A stretch of 61,416 nucleotides of DNA from Pseudobutyrivibrio ruminis AD2017 (GTDB lineage: Bacteria > Bacillota > Clostridia > Lachnospirales > Lachnospiraceae), in NCBI RefSeq assembly GCF_000424305.1, contig NZ_AUJQ01000011.1:1-61416 (forward strand), read 5' to 3'. This document shows positions 1-7,716 of this stretch, in pieces. The notes beneath the pieces were generated by a model. The model saw only the letters and a list, made by a program, of their open reading frames with translations, did not search any database and was not told where the DNA came from. Each line of letters opens with the position of its first letter. Positions within the stretch are counted from its first letter, which is position 1. The position numbers were made by a program, and so were the translations under genes.

Positions 1-18
1 TCAGAGTGTAGACAAAGT

Positions 19-50
19 GTCGCGGCTTCCGCCGCGACCTTTTCTTTTTT
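19..50 (+). terminator. Inward-facing terminator 1 of the IS left end
   Basis: GTCGCGGC (19-26) pairs with GCCGCGAC (31-38) over a TTCC loop and is followed by a T-rich run to 50. It reads toward the transposase, so it should stop transcripts entering from outside. The second IS copy conserves it (61102-61121) with a G-U pair replacing one G-C pair. Confidence 0.8.
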
Positions 51-59
51 TATAAGGAG

Positions 60-95
60 GAACTGGAGTCAGAGGACCCCAGTTCTTTCATTTTT
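60..95 (+). terminator. Inward-facing terminator 2 of the IS left end
   Basis: GAACTGGAGTC (60-70) pairs with GACCCCAGTTC (75-85) with one mismatch, followed by TTTCATTTTT. In the second copy (61142-61167) the stem is perfect. Two tandem hairpins ahead of the transposase promoter insulate it from outside transcription. Confidence 0.7.
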
Positions 96-153
96 AAACC
101 AACTTATACCTTAGAAAGCCTTGATTTTACAAGCTTTATAGCCACTTTTTTGA

Positions 154-159
154 TATAAT
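154..159 (+). promoter_or_regulatory. Probable -10 box of the transposase promoter
   Basis: TATAAT lies 28 bases before the transposase ATG, downstream of both terminator hairpins. An AAGGGG ribosome-binding site follows at about 174-179. No convincing -35 box is seen at 16-18 bp spacing, so the promoter is probably weak. The second copy also has TATAAT at the equivalent place. Confidence 0.6.
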
Positions 160-187
160 AAAACTATCAAAACAAGGGGTTAGAATA

Positions 188-1606
188 ATGATTACAGAAC
201 AAAATGAGAAGGCTAGAAAGCAGATTGAATTTGTATGTACTGATGATTTAGTTCCTCAAGATCATCTTCTAAGAATCATAGATAAAGCAATTGATTGGTC
301 TTTTATTTATGATTTAGTCAGAGATAAATATTCTCCTGATCAGGGGCGTCCAAGTATTGATCCTGTCACTCTAATCAAAATCCCATTGCTTCAATATTTA
401 TACGGAATTAAAAGCATGCGCCAGACTATAAAAGAGATTGAGGTGAATGTTGCTTTTAGATGGTTTCTTGGGCTTGAACTTTATGATAAGGTTCCTCATT
501 TTTCAACCTTCGGTAAGAACTATTCAAGAAGATTCGAAGGTACTGATTTATTTGAGCAAATCTTTCAGCACATCTTGGAAGAATGCTATCGCTTCAAACT
601 TGTTGACCCAACAGAAATTTTTGTTGATGCAACTCATGTAAAAGCAAGAGCTAATAATAAAAAGATGCAACGAAGAATCGCTCAGCAGGAAGCATTGTTT
701 TATGAAGAGATGCTAAGAAAAGAAATATCATCAGATAGAGCTGCTCATGGTAAAAAGCCATTGAAAGATAAAGATGATGATAACCACTCATCTGGTTCGT
801 CAGGAGGTAATGATAAGTTTGAAGAATACACTGATGATGTTCCATTGGATGGTAAAACAATCAAATGTAGCACTACTGATCCTGAAAGTGGTTGGTTTAG
901 AAAGGGTGAGCACAAACATGTCTTTGCTTATGGAATAGAAACTGCCTGTGATAAAAATGGGTGGATTTTAGGTTTTGATGTTAATCCTGGCAATGAGCAT
1001 GACAGCAGAACTTTCAAAGGTCTGTATGATAAGCTTCAAAATATTGGAATGGAAAAATGTGTTGTTGATGCAGGATATAAAACTCCAGCCATTGCGAAGT
1101 TATTACTCGATGATGGTGTAAAACCTGTTTTTCCATACAAAGCACCAATGACAAAAGATGGTTTCTTCAAGAAATATGAGTATGTCTATGATGAATACAA
1201 CGACTGTTATATTTGCCCTAATAACCAAATATTAAAATACAGTACTACAAACAGAGATGGTTACAAGGAATACAAAAGTTGCAGTCACATATGTGAGAAA
1301 TGTGAGTTCTTAGGACAATGTACAGCAAGTAAGAATCACGTAAAAGTTGTAAACCGTCATGTCTGGGAAGAATACATGGAAGCATGTGAAGATATAAGAC
1401 AGACCTTAGGTATGAAAGAGTTATACTCTCACAGAAAAGAAACCATAGAAAGAATCTTTGGAACAGCTAAAGAGAATCATGGTTTTAGGTATACACAGAT
1501 GTATGGTAAAGCGCGCATGACAATGAAAGTCGCGCTTACCTTTGCGTGTATGAATTTAAAGAAACTAGCAAAAATGCAACAAGAATGGGAATTGAAAATG
1601 GCCTAA
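188..1606 (+). CDS. IS1182-family DDE transposase
   Basis: The 472-residue protein would cut and join the ends of its own element. The N-terminal part (about residues 15-95) matches the conserved InsH-type/DUF772 region, including YLYGIKSMRQTIKEIEVNVA and FSTFGKNYSRRF. A hydrophilic, Asp/Ser/Gly-rich insert (about 190-220) precedes the catalytic part, where VDATHVKAR, VVDAGYKTPA and the late RKETIERIFGTAKENHGFRY supply the DDE-type acidic positions. A cluster of Cys (CSHICEKCEFLGQC) is typical of this family. The length is normal and the frame is intact, so the copy may be active. The family assignment is from recalled motifs. Confidence 0.92.
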   Translation: MITEQNEKARKQIEFVCTDDLVPQDHLLRIIDKAIDWSFIYDLVRDKYSPDQGRPSIDPVTLIKIPLLQYLYGIKSMRQTIKEIEVNVAFRWFLGLELYDKVPHFSTFGKNYSRRFEGTDLFEQIFQHILEECYRFKLVDPTEIFVDATHVKARANNKKMQRRIAQQEALFYEEMLRKEISSDRAAHGKKPLKDKDDDNHSSGSSGGNDKFEEYTDDVPLDGKTIKCSTTDPESGWFRKGEHKHVFAYGIETACDKNGWILGFDVNPGNEHDSRTFKGLYDKLQNIGMEKCVVDAGYKTPAIAKLLLDDGVKPVFPYKAPMTKDGFFKKYEYVYDEYNDCYICPNNQILKYSTTNRDGYKEYKSCSHICEKCEFLGQCTASKNHVKVVNRHVWEEYMEACEDIRQTLGMKELYSHRKETIERIFGTAKENHGFRYTQMYGKARMTMKVALTFACMNLKKLAKMQQEWELKMA

Positions 1607-1621
1607 AGAAAGGCCATTTTT
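1595..1621. terminator. Bidirectional terminator at the transposase end
   Basis: AAAATGGCC (1595-1603) and GGCCATTTT (1612-1620) form a stem with A and T runs on both sides. The left arm overlaps the last transposase codons. Confidence 0.75.
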
Positions 1622-1657
1622 AACAAAAATCCAAAAAAGAATCTTGGAAAAAGGAAA

Positions 1658-1688
1658 GGATGCTGCAAAACCGAGTTTTGCAGCATCC
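1658..1688. repeat. Subterminal hairpin at the IS right end
   Basis: A perfect 14-bp inverted repeat, GGATGCTGCAAAAC and its complement, is separated by CGA just inside the right terminal repeat. It may block transcription entering from the right or mark the end for the transposase. Confidence 0.75.
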
Positions 1689-1706
1689 TCTTTGTCTACA
1701 GTCTGG

Positions 1707-1730
1707 GGGCTCCTTAACGGAGCCCTTTTT
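1707..1730. terminator. Terminator-like hairpin touching the IS
   Basis: GGGCTCC (1707-1713) pairs with GGAGCCC (1719-1725). On the plus strand it is followed by TTTTT (1726-1730). On the minus strand, downstream of the TSCPD gene, the stem runs directly into the IS end at 1705 where a T run would be expected. Confidence 0.75.
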
Positions 1731-1735
1731 CAATC

Positions 1736-1987
1736 CTATTTATTCATTGCTTCTTCAATTCCAAGAGCAAGCTGATCTGCACAGCTGGTGCCTTTGAAAC
1801 CACAGCTATTTCCTTTAAGGATTTCTACTGTATGTGCTGCATCAGCGCCCTCTAAAAGCTTGCTGATAGCCTTTGTATTGCCGTCACAGCCACCAGTAAA
1901 TTTTACATTGTGAAGCTTGCCATCTTCGATTTCAAAATCAATCTTTCTAGCGCAAACTCCCTTTGGTGTGAAACTAAATTTTTCCAT
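1736..1987 (-). CDS. TSCPD domain-containing protein (TIGR03905-like)
   Basis: An 83-residue cytoplasmic protein that is almost entirely one TSCPD domain, named after a pattern also found at the C-terminus of B12-dependent ribonucleotide reductases. VKFTGGCDGNTKAISKLLEG and GNSCGFKGTSCADQLA carry the conserved Cys residues, which suggest metal or redox binding; a further Cys is at residue 12. The biochemical role of stand-alone members is unknown. The gene lies 14 bases downstream of the YARHG gene and is probably co-transcribed with it. The terminator hairpin beyond it meets the insertion sequence. Confidence 0.85.
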   Translation of the reverse strand: MEKFSFTPKGVCARKIDFEIEDGKLHNVKFTGGCDGNTKAISKLLEGADAAHTVEILKGNSCGFKGTSCADQLALGIEEAMNK

Positions 1988-2001
1988 ATATAACCTCTTT
2001 C

Positions 2002-2739
2002 TTACATTGGATCTAAGGAATTTAAAAGATCCAAATTCTTTACTTCTGTTTCTGAGAATATATCCTCAGTGAAATCCTTTGGAAGGATGCTTGGTGTGTA
2101 CCAAATCTGTCCCATGAAATAATTGTATATTTCTTTGTCCTTAAAGGCGTATCCATGTCTAGCATAGATTTCGTTTTTAGCCATATGAATAACTTCTGGC
2201 GCAAGTCCACTGAAATCGCTGGCCTGATAAACTTTCTTATCAGTGTTAAATAGATACTGGCAATAGCAGCTAATATCTGTGACACTTCTTGTTGTTTCCC
2301 AGTAAGAAGAAACCGCTGGCCAATATTTGTTACCATCAAGATATCCGCTTCTTTCACTGATTGCCGCATTGATTTGGTCTGCAGACCAATCTGCAACTGC
2401 TGGTGCATAAGCGCTAGGATCAACCACTGTTATAACAACATCTGAGAAATCCTCCTCAGGTTGAGCCTGCTCATCAGCTTTCTCATTTGCTGAAGGTGTT
2501 TTACTATCTTCAATGGCAACAGCCTTTTCCTCGCTCACCTTAAGGCTCTTTTCCTCCTTGTTAAGAAGGCCAAAGGTAATACAGCCTGTTAAGATACCAA
2601 CCACAAGCGCAACACCAAGCTCTATTCCCCATCTTTTAACATTAGGGCTGATGCTTATACCATTTGTTCTTTTTTTGTTTTTGAAAAGCCTGCGCATTCC
2701 ATAATGCACATCATCAATCAAATCTAAAAATTCTCCCAT
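2002..2739 (-). CDS. Membrane-anchored YARHG domain protein
   Basis: A 245-residue protein with a short cytoplasmic head rich in Lys and Arg, one transmembrane helix (about residues 37-60, VALVVGILTGCITFGLL), an acidic linker, and an outer region ending in a YARHG domain (about 170-240). The hallmark NEIYARHGYAFKD and the following YTPS motif are both present. YARHG domains occur in extracellular and wall-associated proteins of Firmicutes; their ligand is not established. It heads a two-gene unit with the TSCPD gene. Translation probably begins at the first Met, where the soluble head starts. Confidence 0.85.
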   Translation of the reverse strand: MGEFLDLIDDVHYGMRRLFKNKKRTNGISISPNVKRWGIELGVALVVGILTGCITFGLLNKEEKSLKVSEEKAVAIEDSKTPSANEKADEQAQPEEDFSDVVITVVDPSAYAPAVADWSADQINAAISERSGYLDGNKYWPAVSSYWETTRSVTDISCYCQYLFNTDKKVYQASDFSGLAPEVIHMAKNEIYARHGYAFKDKEIYNYFMGQIWYTPSILPKDFTEDIFSETEVKNLDLLNSLDPM

Positions 2740-2771
2740 TATTCATCCCTCTTAATCTTTAAACTTTATTA

Positions 2772-2801
2772 AGTATAACATAAAGTCTATAATTGTTACA
2801 A
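2772..2801 (-). promoter_or_regulatory. Possible promoter of the YARHG gene
   Basis: On the minus strand TTGTAA (2796-2801) and TATACT (2772-2777) are separated by 18 bases in the 67-base gap upstream of the YARHG gene. Judged by eye. Confidence 0.45.
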
Positions 2802-2806
2802 ATTTA

Positions 2807-3964
2807 TTACAGTGTACCCTCAATCTGTGTTCTGGTAGCGTTTATACTCCCCTGAGCCATCTGCTTGCTGCCTCCGCCTTTGGCACCAAGTAGTTCTCTT
2901 AATCCTGTAGCTATTGCTGCGCAGTCTCTGGTTTTGCTGCCTATCACAAAATTGTAGCCTTCTTCATCATCACCTGAGAAGATTGCACATAAACCGTCAT
3001 GTCTTTCTACAAGCTTGTTTACACCATCTCTCATGGTCTTTGTGTCTAAATCTTCCATAAAGATAATTACATCTGTAAGCTCTGGAACAACGCTTTCAAT
3101 TCTATCATTCAAAAGTCCAGCCTTAATATCGCTTATACGATATTTCAACTGCTTATTATCCTCAATTAATCCTTCAACCTTTTCAGGAAGCTCTTCCTCT
3201 TTACAGTTAAGCTTTTGATAAGCGCTGGCAAGGATTTTCATTCTTCTATTATAATCTGCAAGGGCTCTCATACCGCATAAAATGTACACTCTGGTGCCGC
3301 CCTTGTATTTTCCGTAGGAAACCACCTTAAGTAATCCCACCTGACCTGTTGATTTAACATGTGGGGCACAGCAGGCACAAAGGTCTACGCCTTCGATTTC
3401 TACTAATCTAACAGCCCCTTCTATTTCCTTTTTGCTGCGATAATTGATAGCGCCCAACAAATCCTGATTAGGATAATATGCCTTCACCGCCACATCCTTT
3501 GCAATGATTTCGTTGGCAGTTGTTTCGATGTAATCAACCTGTTCATCTGTAAGTTCAATATTAAGATCCAGTGTGACTGTATTATCGCTTAGATGGAAGC
3601 CAACGTTTTCAGCACCGTATGTGTTGTGAGCAATTCCTGTAAAGATGTGCTCCCCTGTATGCTGCTGCATATTGTTGAATCTGTGCTGCCAATCTATTAC
3701 ACCCTTGACCTCTTCGCCGATAAGAAATCCCGATGTGACGTAGTGATAAATCACGCCATCTGCTATCTGCACATCTATAACCTTAGCATTATCAAGAGTT
3801 CCTATGTCACTGCTTTGGCCACCCTGTTCAGGGAAAAACAGTGTTTTATCAAGCACCACCTTGTAGGCTGTTTTTTCATCTTTTGTAATTTCATCGCAGG
3901 AAATAACCCTACCTACAAACTCCTTGGCATAGGCATCCCTGTCAAATAATGCTTCTGTCTTCAT
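2807..3964 (-). CDS. Alanyl-tRNA editing protein, AlaX-L type, with DHHA1 domain
   Basis: This 385-residue protein resembles the editing half of alanyl-tRNA synthetase without the catalytic core. It should hydrolyse wrongly charged Ser- or Gly-tRNA(Ala) in the cytoplasm. The zinc-binding editing site is visible as QQHTGEHIF (HxxxH) near residue 110 and CACCAPH (CxxxH) near 200. The DHHA1-like C-terminus has FSGDDEEGYNFVIGSK and GAKGGGSKQMAQGS. The length fits the long AlaX class. It is the last gene of the operon that starts with the HAD phosphatase, 12 bases after the asparaginase. Confidence 0.9.
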   Translation of the reverse strand: MKTEALFDRDAYAKEFVGRVISCDEITKDEKTAYKVVLDKTLFFPEQGGQSSDIGTLDNAKVIDVQIADGVIYHYVTSGFLIGEEVKGVIDWQHRFNNMQQHTGEHIFTGIAHNTYGAENVGFHLSDNTVTLDLNIELTDEQVDYIETTANEIIAKDVAVKAYYPNQDLLGAINYRSKKEIEGAVRLVEIEGVDLCACCAPHVKSTGQVGLLKVVSYGKYKGGTRVYILCGMRALADYNRRMKILASAYQKLNCKEEELPEKVEGLIEDNKQLKYRISDIKAGLLNDRIESVVPELTDVIIFMEDLDTKTMRDGVNKLVERHDGLCAIFSGDDEEGYNFVIGSKTRDCAAIATGLRELLGAKGGGSKQMAQGSINATRTQIEGTL

Positions 3965-3976
3965 AATCGTTCCAAT

Positions 3977-4984
3977 CTATTTGCTTTTTCTGTAAAGCAT
4001 GTCTCTGTTTATTTCTGTGTAGAAGGTGTTCCTTAACTGCTCTCCGGTATAGCCCATTCCTTCTATCCACATAAGCTTTGTTATAGTAGCCTCCAATGTC
4101 ATGTCGTAAGCCTCTATCATGTGGAAATCATGCTTAATCTGACGGCCTACCTCGTAGACTGTCATATTGCTGCCCTCATTGGCAACCTGTGTAGTCATAA
4201 CTGCCAGCTTGTCCTGGCCTGCCCACTTATCCATCTCCTTGTAGAATGCTTCCATCAGTGTTTCTGGCATTCCACCTACACCAAAGCTTTCGATTACGAT
4301 AATATCGTACTGCTCGAAAAGGAAGCTTAGGATACATGGATTCATTCCTGGATAAAGCTTTAGCAACGTGACCTTATCCGACATGTCGAAATAGAATTTC
4401 ACATCACCTGTTATCTTTGTCTCAGGGATATATCTAAGCAACACCCCATCCTGTATTACTGCAAGATATGGGAAATTGATGCTTGAAAATGCATTGTAGC
4501 TCTTTGCCCTCTCCTTTTTAGCGCGAGTTCCACAGATTACCTTTCCATCAAATACTATGCTGACATTCTGAGAATTGTCATCTGATGCATAGATGAAGGA
4601 ATCTAAAAGATTTGTTTTGGCATCTGTAACGTCCCTGCTGATAGGCTTTTGCGAGCCGGTTACAACAATTGGCTTTTTTGAATTCTGAATCATATAGCTA
4701 AGAGCTGCTGCAGTAAATGCCAGTGTATCTGTACCATGGCACACTACAAATCCATCATAATCGTCGTAATTGTCCCTAATGCATTTGGCAATACGCACCC
4801 AAAGTTCAGGTGTCATATTAGTGCTATCAATGTTCATCAGCTGCAGAGCATGAACCTGACACACCTTTTCTACGGCTGGTATGTAGGATAAGATATCCTC
4901 TGCTGTAAGTCCTGGTGTTAGCCCTGCTTCTGTTTGTTTTGAGGCGATAGTTCCGCCTGTTGCAATCATTAAAATATTCTTCAT
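3977..4984 (-). CDS. ansA: L-asparaginase, type I-like
   Basis: A 335-residue enzyme that converts L-asparagine to aspartate and ammonia. There is no signal peptide, which points to the cytoplasmic type I class. ATGGTIAS at residues 8-15 holds the first catalytic Thr. VCHGTDTLAFTAA near 83-95 carries the second Thr-Asp pair, and VTGSQKPIS gives a further conserved active-site loop. The length is normal. The start lies 1 base after the stop of the 143-residue gene, so translation is probably coupled. The physiological substrate could be a related amide, but the motifs are textbook asparaginase. Confidence 0.92.
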   Translation of the reverse strand: MKNILMIATGGTIASKQTEAGLTPGLTAEDILSYIPAVEKVCQVHALQLMNIDSTNMTPELWVRIAKCIRDNYDDYDGFVVCHGTDTLAFTAAALSYMIQNSKKPIVVTGSQKPISRDVTDAKTNLLDSFIYASDDNSQNVSIVFDGKVICGTRAKKERAKSYNAFSSINFPYLAVIQDGVLLRYIPETKITGDVKFYFDMSDKVTLLKLYPGMNPCILSFLFEQYDIIVIESFGVGGMPETLMEAFYKEMDKWAGQDKLAVMTTQVANEGSNMTVYEVGRQIKHDFHMIEAYDMTLEATITKLMWIEGMGYTGEQLRNTFYTEINRDMLYRKSK

Positions 4985-4985
4985 C

Positions 4986-5417
4986 TTAGTTCTTTCCTAT
5001 TGGCATTCCAAAAAATTTAGCTTGGAAGCCTTCTGCTAATGTTTCATAATCTGTATATCTGATATTACTTTTGAAATGACTGTTCCATGTATCTTTCAAA
5101 ATATCGCATATACGAATTGCTTTTTCATTTTCCTCCATCTGCTGAATAGATGGAAAAACATAAAAAATCATAAAATAGTTAAGGTTCATTAAATCCCCAC
5201 CTCGAACCTTTCCAAACTTTTTGAAGGCTGCTGTAACATCCTCGCATAGCTGCTTTGCCTGCTCTTGTAATTCGCTTTCATCAGCCTCCACCAGGTCATT
5301 AAGCAATTCATATCTATTGCTTTTGAACATCTCTATATTGGCCTCATAAGCTTTCTTGTTGTTGACCTTGCTAAGTTGTCCCGCATCCTCAAATATTTTT
5401 TCTACATTATATCCCAT
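4986..5417 (-). CDS. Uncharacterised 143-residue protein
   Basis: I do not recognise a family. The protein is acidic and mostly helical by eye, with no signal peptide or membrane helix. An aromatic patch, MNLNYFMIFYVFPSIQQ (about residues 80-100), follows the hydrophilic GKVRGGD. The C-terminus TLAEGFQAKFFGMPIGKN contains a second conserved-looking aromatic cluster. It sits between the HAD phosphatase (14-base gap) and asparaginase (1-base gap), so all three are translated from one message. A link to amino-acid or tRNA metabolism is a guess from context. Confidence 0.7.
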   Translation of the reverse strand: MGYNVEKIFEDAGQLSKVNNKKAYEANIEMFKSNRYELLNDLVEADESELQEQAKQLCEDVTAAFKKFGKVRGGDLMNLNYFMIFYVFPSIQQMEENEKAIRICDILKDTWNSHFKSNIRYTDYETLAEGFQAKFFGMPIGKN

Positions 5418-5431
5418 AGTTTTCTCCCTTT

Positions 5432-6070
5432 TTACTCAATCACGTCATTAAGCTCTCTTATATCATCAACCTTTGCAACATAACCGTCTACTGATTTGCC
5501 GTAGCCGTAGGCTGCCCAGATGAAATCCACACCTGCTTTGTCACAGGCATCCTTATCTCCTTGGATGTCGCCGATGTAGACTGGATGCTTAAGCTGATTC
5601 TTTGCAACTAATCCCTTGATGTTATCGGCTTTGCCAAGGCCATTATCTCCGTAGCAGATAAAATCTGTGAAAAGATAACCTAAGCCGCTTCGCTCAAGGA
5701 AGGTTTCGATATAGCCCGACTGGCAATTGCTTACGATGTAAAGCTTTGTGCGCTTACTAAGGGCTTCGAGAGTTTCCTTCAAGCCTGGATAAGAAGTATC
5801 AACTGTACTTTCAGCTAAATCCTTCATTTCGTACTCTTCGCAAAGACGGAGTGTAGCATAACGTCTATCAGCATTTTCATCTGGTATGCAGGCATCTGCA
5901 ATATCTGTCATAGTCTTGCCGAAGAGCCCCTTTAGCTTATCCTCATCAAACTTAACATCATATCCCATATCCTTACAGGCTCTCTCCCAGCTAGGCGCAA
6001 ACACTGGGGTGTTATCCCAGATTGTGCCATCCATATCAAAAATGATTCCATCTGTATTAATCTTTTTCAT
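5432..6070 (-). CDS. HAD-superfamily phosphatase, phosphoglycolate phosphatase-like
   Basis: A 212-residue cytoplasmic HAD hydrolase. Motif I is GIIFDMDGTIWD near the N-terminus, with two Asp as nucleophile and acid/base. IVSNCQSGY is motif II, and VYIGDIQGDKDACDKAG contains the motif IV acidic pair. A helical cap lies between motifs I and II as in the PGP/Gph group. The frame is open for 39 codons further upstream, but that extension has no HAD sequence and runs into the ylmH start region. The Met at 6070 directly precedes the conserved core and has AAGG upstream, so I choose it. The substrate is unknown. Confidence 0.88.
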   Translation of the reverse strand: MKKINTDGIIFDMDGTIWDNTPVFAPSWERACKDMGYDVKFDEDKLKGLFGKTMTDIADACIPDENADRRYATLRLCEEYEMKDLAESTVDTSYPGLKETLEALSKRTKLYIVSNCQSGYIETFLERSGLGYLFTDFICYGDNGLGKADNIKGLVAKNQLKHPVYIGDIQGDKDACDKAGVDFIWAAYGYGKSVDGYVAKVDDIRELNDVIE

Positions 6071-6122
6071 GTTAAAAACCTTACTTTCTAAACTAATCGA
6101 TGATATTTTACCGCATTTTAAG

Positions 6123-6128
6123 TATAAT
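6123..6128 (+). promoter_or_regulatory. -10 box of the ylmH promoter
   Basis: TATAAT lies 31 bases before the ylmH ATG in the 88-base divergent gap shared with the HAD gene. The -35 region is not obvious. AAAGGATG near the start codon is the ribosome-binding site. Confidence 0.5.
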
Positions 6129-6158
6129 TGATACAGATTTATCAAAGGATGAAGAACT

Positions 6159-6926
6159 ATGACAGATGATGAACAGCTTTTATACAAGCGCTTAATCGAG
6201 CTTTCAAACAGAGCTTATCAAAACAACATATATTGCTTTAGTGACTTCCTCAGCCTAAGCCAGCAGGAGGTCTTGTATCAGGCTGCAAGGGATAAGGCCT
6301 TTGCACCTATAAAATATGAGCTATTCGGAGGATATGAGAACTGTGAACGCCAGATGGCTCGCTTCGGAAGTGAAGCGGATTTCGGCTATGAAGTGGATTT
6401 TCCTATCAAATGCATCAAGGTAGAGCCACTGGCAAAGAAATTTGCAAAGGAATATACTCACCGCGACTATCTGGGCAGCCTTATGAGTCTTGGAATAGAC
6501 CGAAAGAAATTCGGGGACATATTTGTAGATGGCATGGATGCCTATATGTACGTAGACGATTCCACTGCCGACTATCTTCTGGAAAACTTTGTATCTGTAG
6601 GCCGCAACGCCGTAAAATGTAGCTTCAGCGAACTACCTGATTCATACAAAAAAGCAGCCCTAAAAGAAGTCACCATACAGGTAGCTTCCCCTAGGGCTGA
6701 TGCAGTTATCGCAAAAGTATACAACCTAAGTCGCAAGGACACCATTCCTTACTTCACCGAAAAGAAGGTCTCAGTCAACGGGCACATAGTAGAAAACAAC
6801 GACAAGCTTCTTGCTGCCGGTGACACCGTCTCCGTCCGCGGCTTCGGCAAATTCAATCTTATAAGCGAAGGTGGCCTATCCAAAAAAGGCAAGCTCAACC
6901 TCAATGTAGAAGTCTTTGGGCGCTAG
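6159..6926 (+). CDS. ylmH: YlmH-family S4-domain RNA-binding protein
   Basis: A 255-residue protein with the YlmH layout: an N-terminal helical segment, a central domain containing THRDYLGSLMSLGIDRKKFGD (about 100-125, longest run split here by family recall), and a C-terminal S4 domain (about 180-245, SRKDTIPYFTEKKVSVNG). YlmH homologues bind RNA or ribosomes; B. subtilis YlmH has been linked to rescue of stalled nascent chains. In many Firmicutes it lies near divIVA and sepF, which are absent here. It is one of few plus-strand genes, and its stop lies one base from the stop of the convergent nadE gene. Confidence 0.9.
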   Translation: MTDDEQLLYKRLIELSNRAYQNNIYCFSDFLSLSQQEVLYQAARDKAFAPIKYELFGGYENCERQMARFGSEADFGYEVDFPIKCIKVEPLAKKFAKEYTHRDYLGSLMSLGIDRKKFGDIFVDGMDAYMYVDDSTADYLLENFVSVGRNAVKCSFSELPDSYKKAALKEVTIQVASPRADAVIAKVYNLSRKDTIPYFTEKKVSVNGHIVENNDKLLAAGDTVSVRGFGKFNLISEGGLSKKGKLNLNVEVFGR

Positions 6927-6927
6927 A

Positions 6928-7677
6928 CTAGCTGCGCTTGTAGGCTGGCATGAGCTGGAGCTTATGGAGGTTTGCCACGTGCTTGCGTTCGATAGATGCG
7001 ATGATGTCGGCTGGGATGCCTTCCTTGTTGCCTGAGATATATTCGTCAAGCTGCGCGTATGTAAATCCAAGCTTGTCTTCGTCAGACATTCCTGATAGAC
7101 CATCAGATGGTGTCTTGTGTACAAGGCTTTCTGGAAGACCTAGGTATTCGCCAATCTGAAGAACCTCATGTACTGTGAAGTCCTGAAGAAGTGATACATC
7201 ACCTGCTGCATCACCGTATTTTGTAGAGTAGCCTACGTAATCCTCAGATGCGTTGCATGTATTTACTACGAAGGATGTTACGCCCTGTCCCTGTGCTGCT
7301 GCATAAAGTGTAGACATACGAAGACGTGGTGCAAGATTTATCTTTAAGTCCTTTGTTACTTCGAAGGTGGTAGCCTTTTCAAATGTAGAAATGGCTGCAT
7401 TGTAATAGTCTGTGATAGGTATGATTTCGTATGTGAGTCCCAAGTGGTCAACTAAAAGCTTAGCATCGTCTAGATCGCTCATTTCGCCGTTTGGCATGAT
7501 GATAGCTCTGATACGCTCAGTACCAATTGCTTCCTTAAGAACTGCTGCAGTAACAGATGAATCCTTACCGCCAGAAATTCCTATAATAGCTCTTGAATCT
7601 GTTCCAAATTTGTTGAACCACTCTCTAGTGTATTCAATTAATTGCTTTGTCTGTTTTTCAACATTAAACTCTCTCAT
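6928..7677 (-). CDS. nadE: NAD+ synthetase
   Basis: This adenine-nucleotide alpha-hydrolase converts deamido-NAD to NAD. The PP-loop IIGISGGKDSSVTAAVL lies near residue 33, and the later STKYGDAAGDVSLLQD and HKTPSDGL motifs match the NadE active site. With about 249 residues it is the short, ammonia-dependent class without a glutaminase domain. An upstream Met at 7701 is in frame, but GAAGGA sits just before the Met at 7677, so I use the latter. It lies 39 bases downstream of the SGNH gene with no clear terminator between, so it may share that transcript. Confidence 0.93.
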   Translation of the reverse strand: MREFNVEKQTKQLIEYTREWFNKFGTDSRAIIGISGGKDSSVTAAVLKEAIGTERIRAIIMPNGEMSDLDDAKLLVDHLGLTYEIIPITDYYNAAISTFEKATTFEVTKDLKINLAPRLRMSTLYAAAQGQGVTSFVVNTCNASEDYVGYSTKYGDAAGDVSLLQDFTVHEVLQIGEYLGLPESLVHKTPSDGLSGMSDEDKLGFTYAQLDEYISGNKEGIPADIIASIERKHVANLHKLQLMPAYKRS

Positions 7678-7716
7678 TTTTAGTCCTTCTTTCTTAAACA
7701 TAAAGCATTAATGATT

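Larger units (their letters stand above)
2..1705 (+). mobile_element. IS1182-like insertion sequence, complete copy
   Basis: The ends form an inverted repeat: CAGAGTGTAGACAAAG at the left (2-17) matches the reverse complement of the right end (1690-1705) with one mismatch. One transposase gene lies inside. The left end carries two terminator-like hairpins before the transposase; the right end carries a terminator after the gene and then a 14-bp-arm hairpin (1658-1688). A second copy with the same left end begins at 61085. Target duplication cannot be judged because the left flank is cut by the window edge. The right end touches the foot of a hairpin at 1707-1725. Confidence 0.9.

Noticed and set aside
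6071-6187. Upstream extension of the HAD phosphatase
   Set aside because: The extra 39 codons have no HAD sequence, cover the divergent promoter and overlap the start of ylmH.
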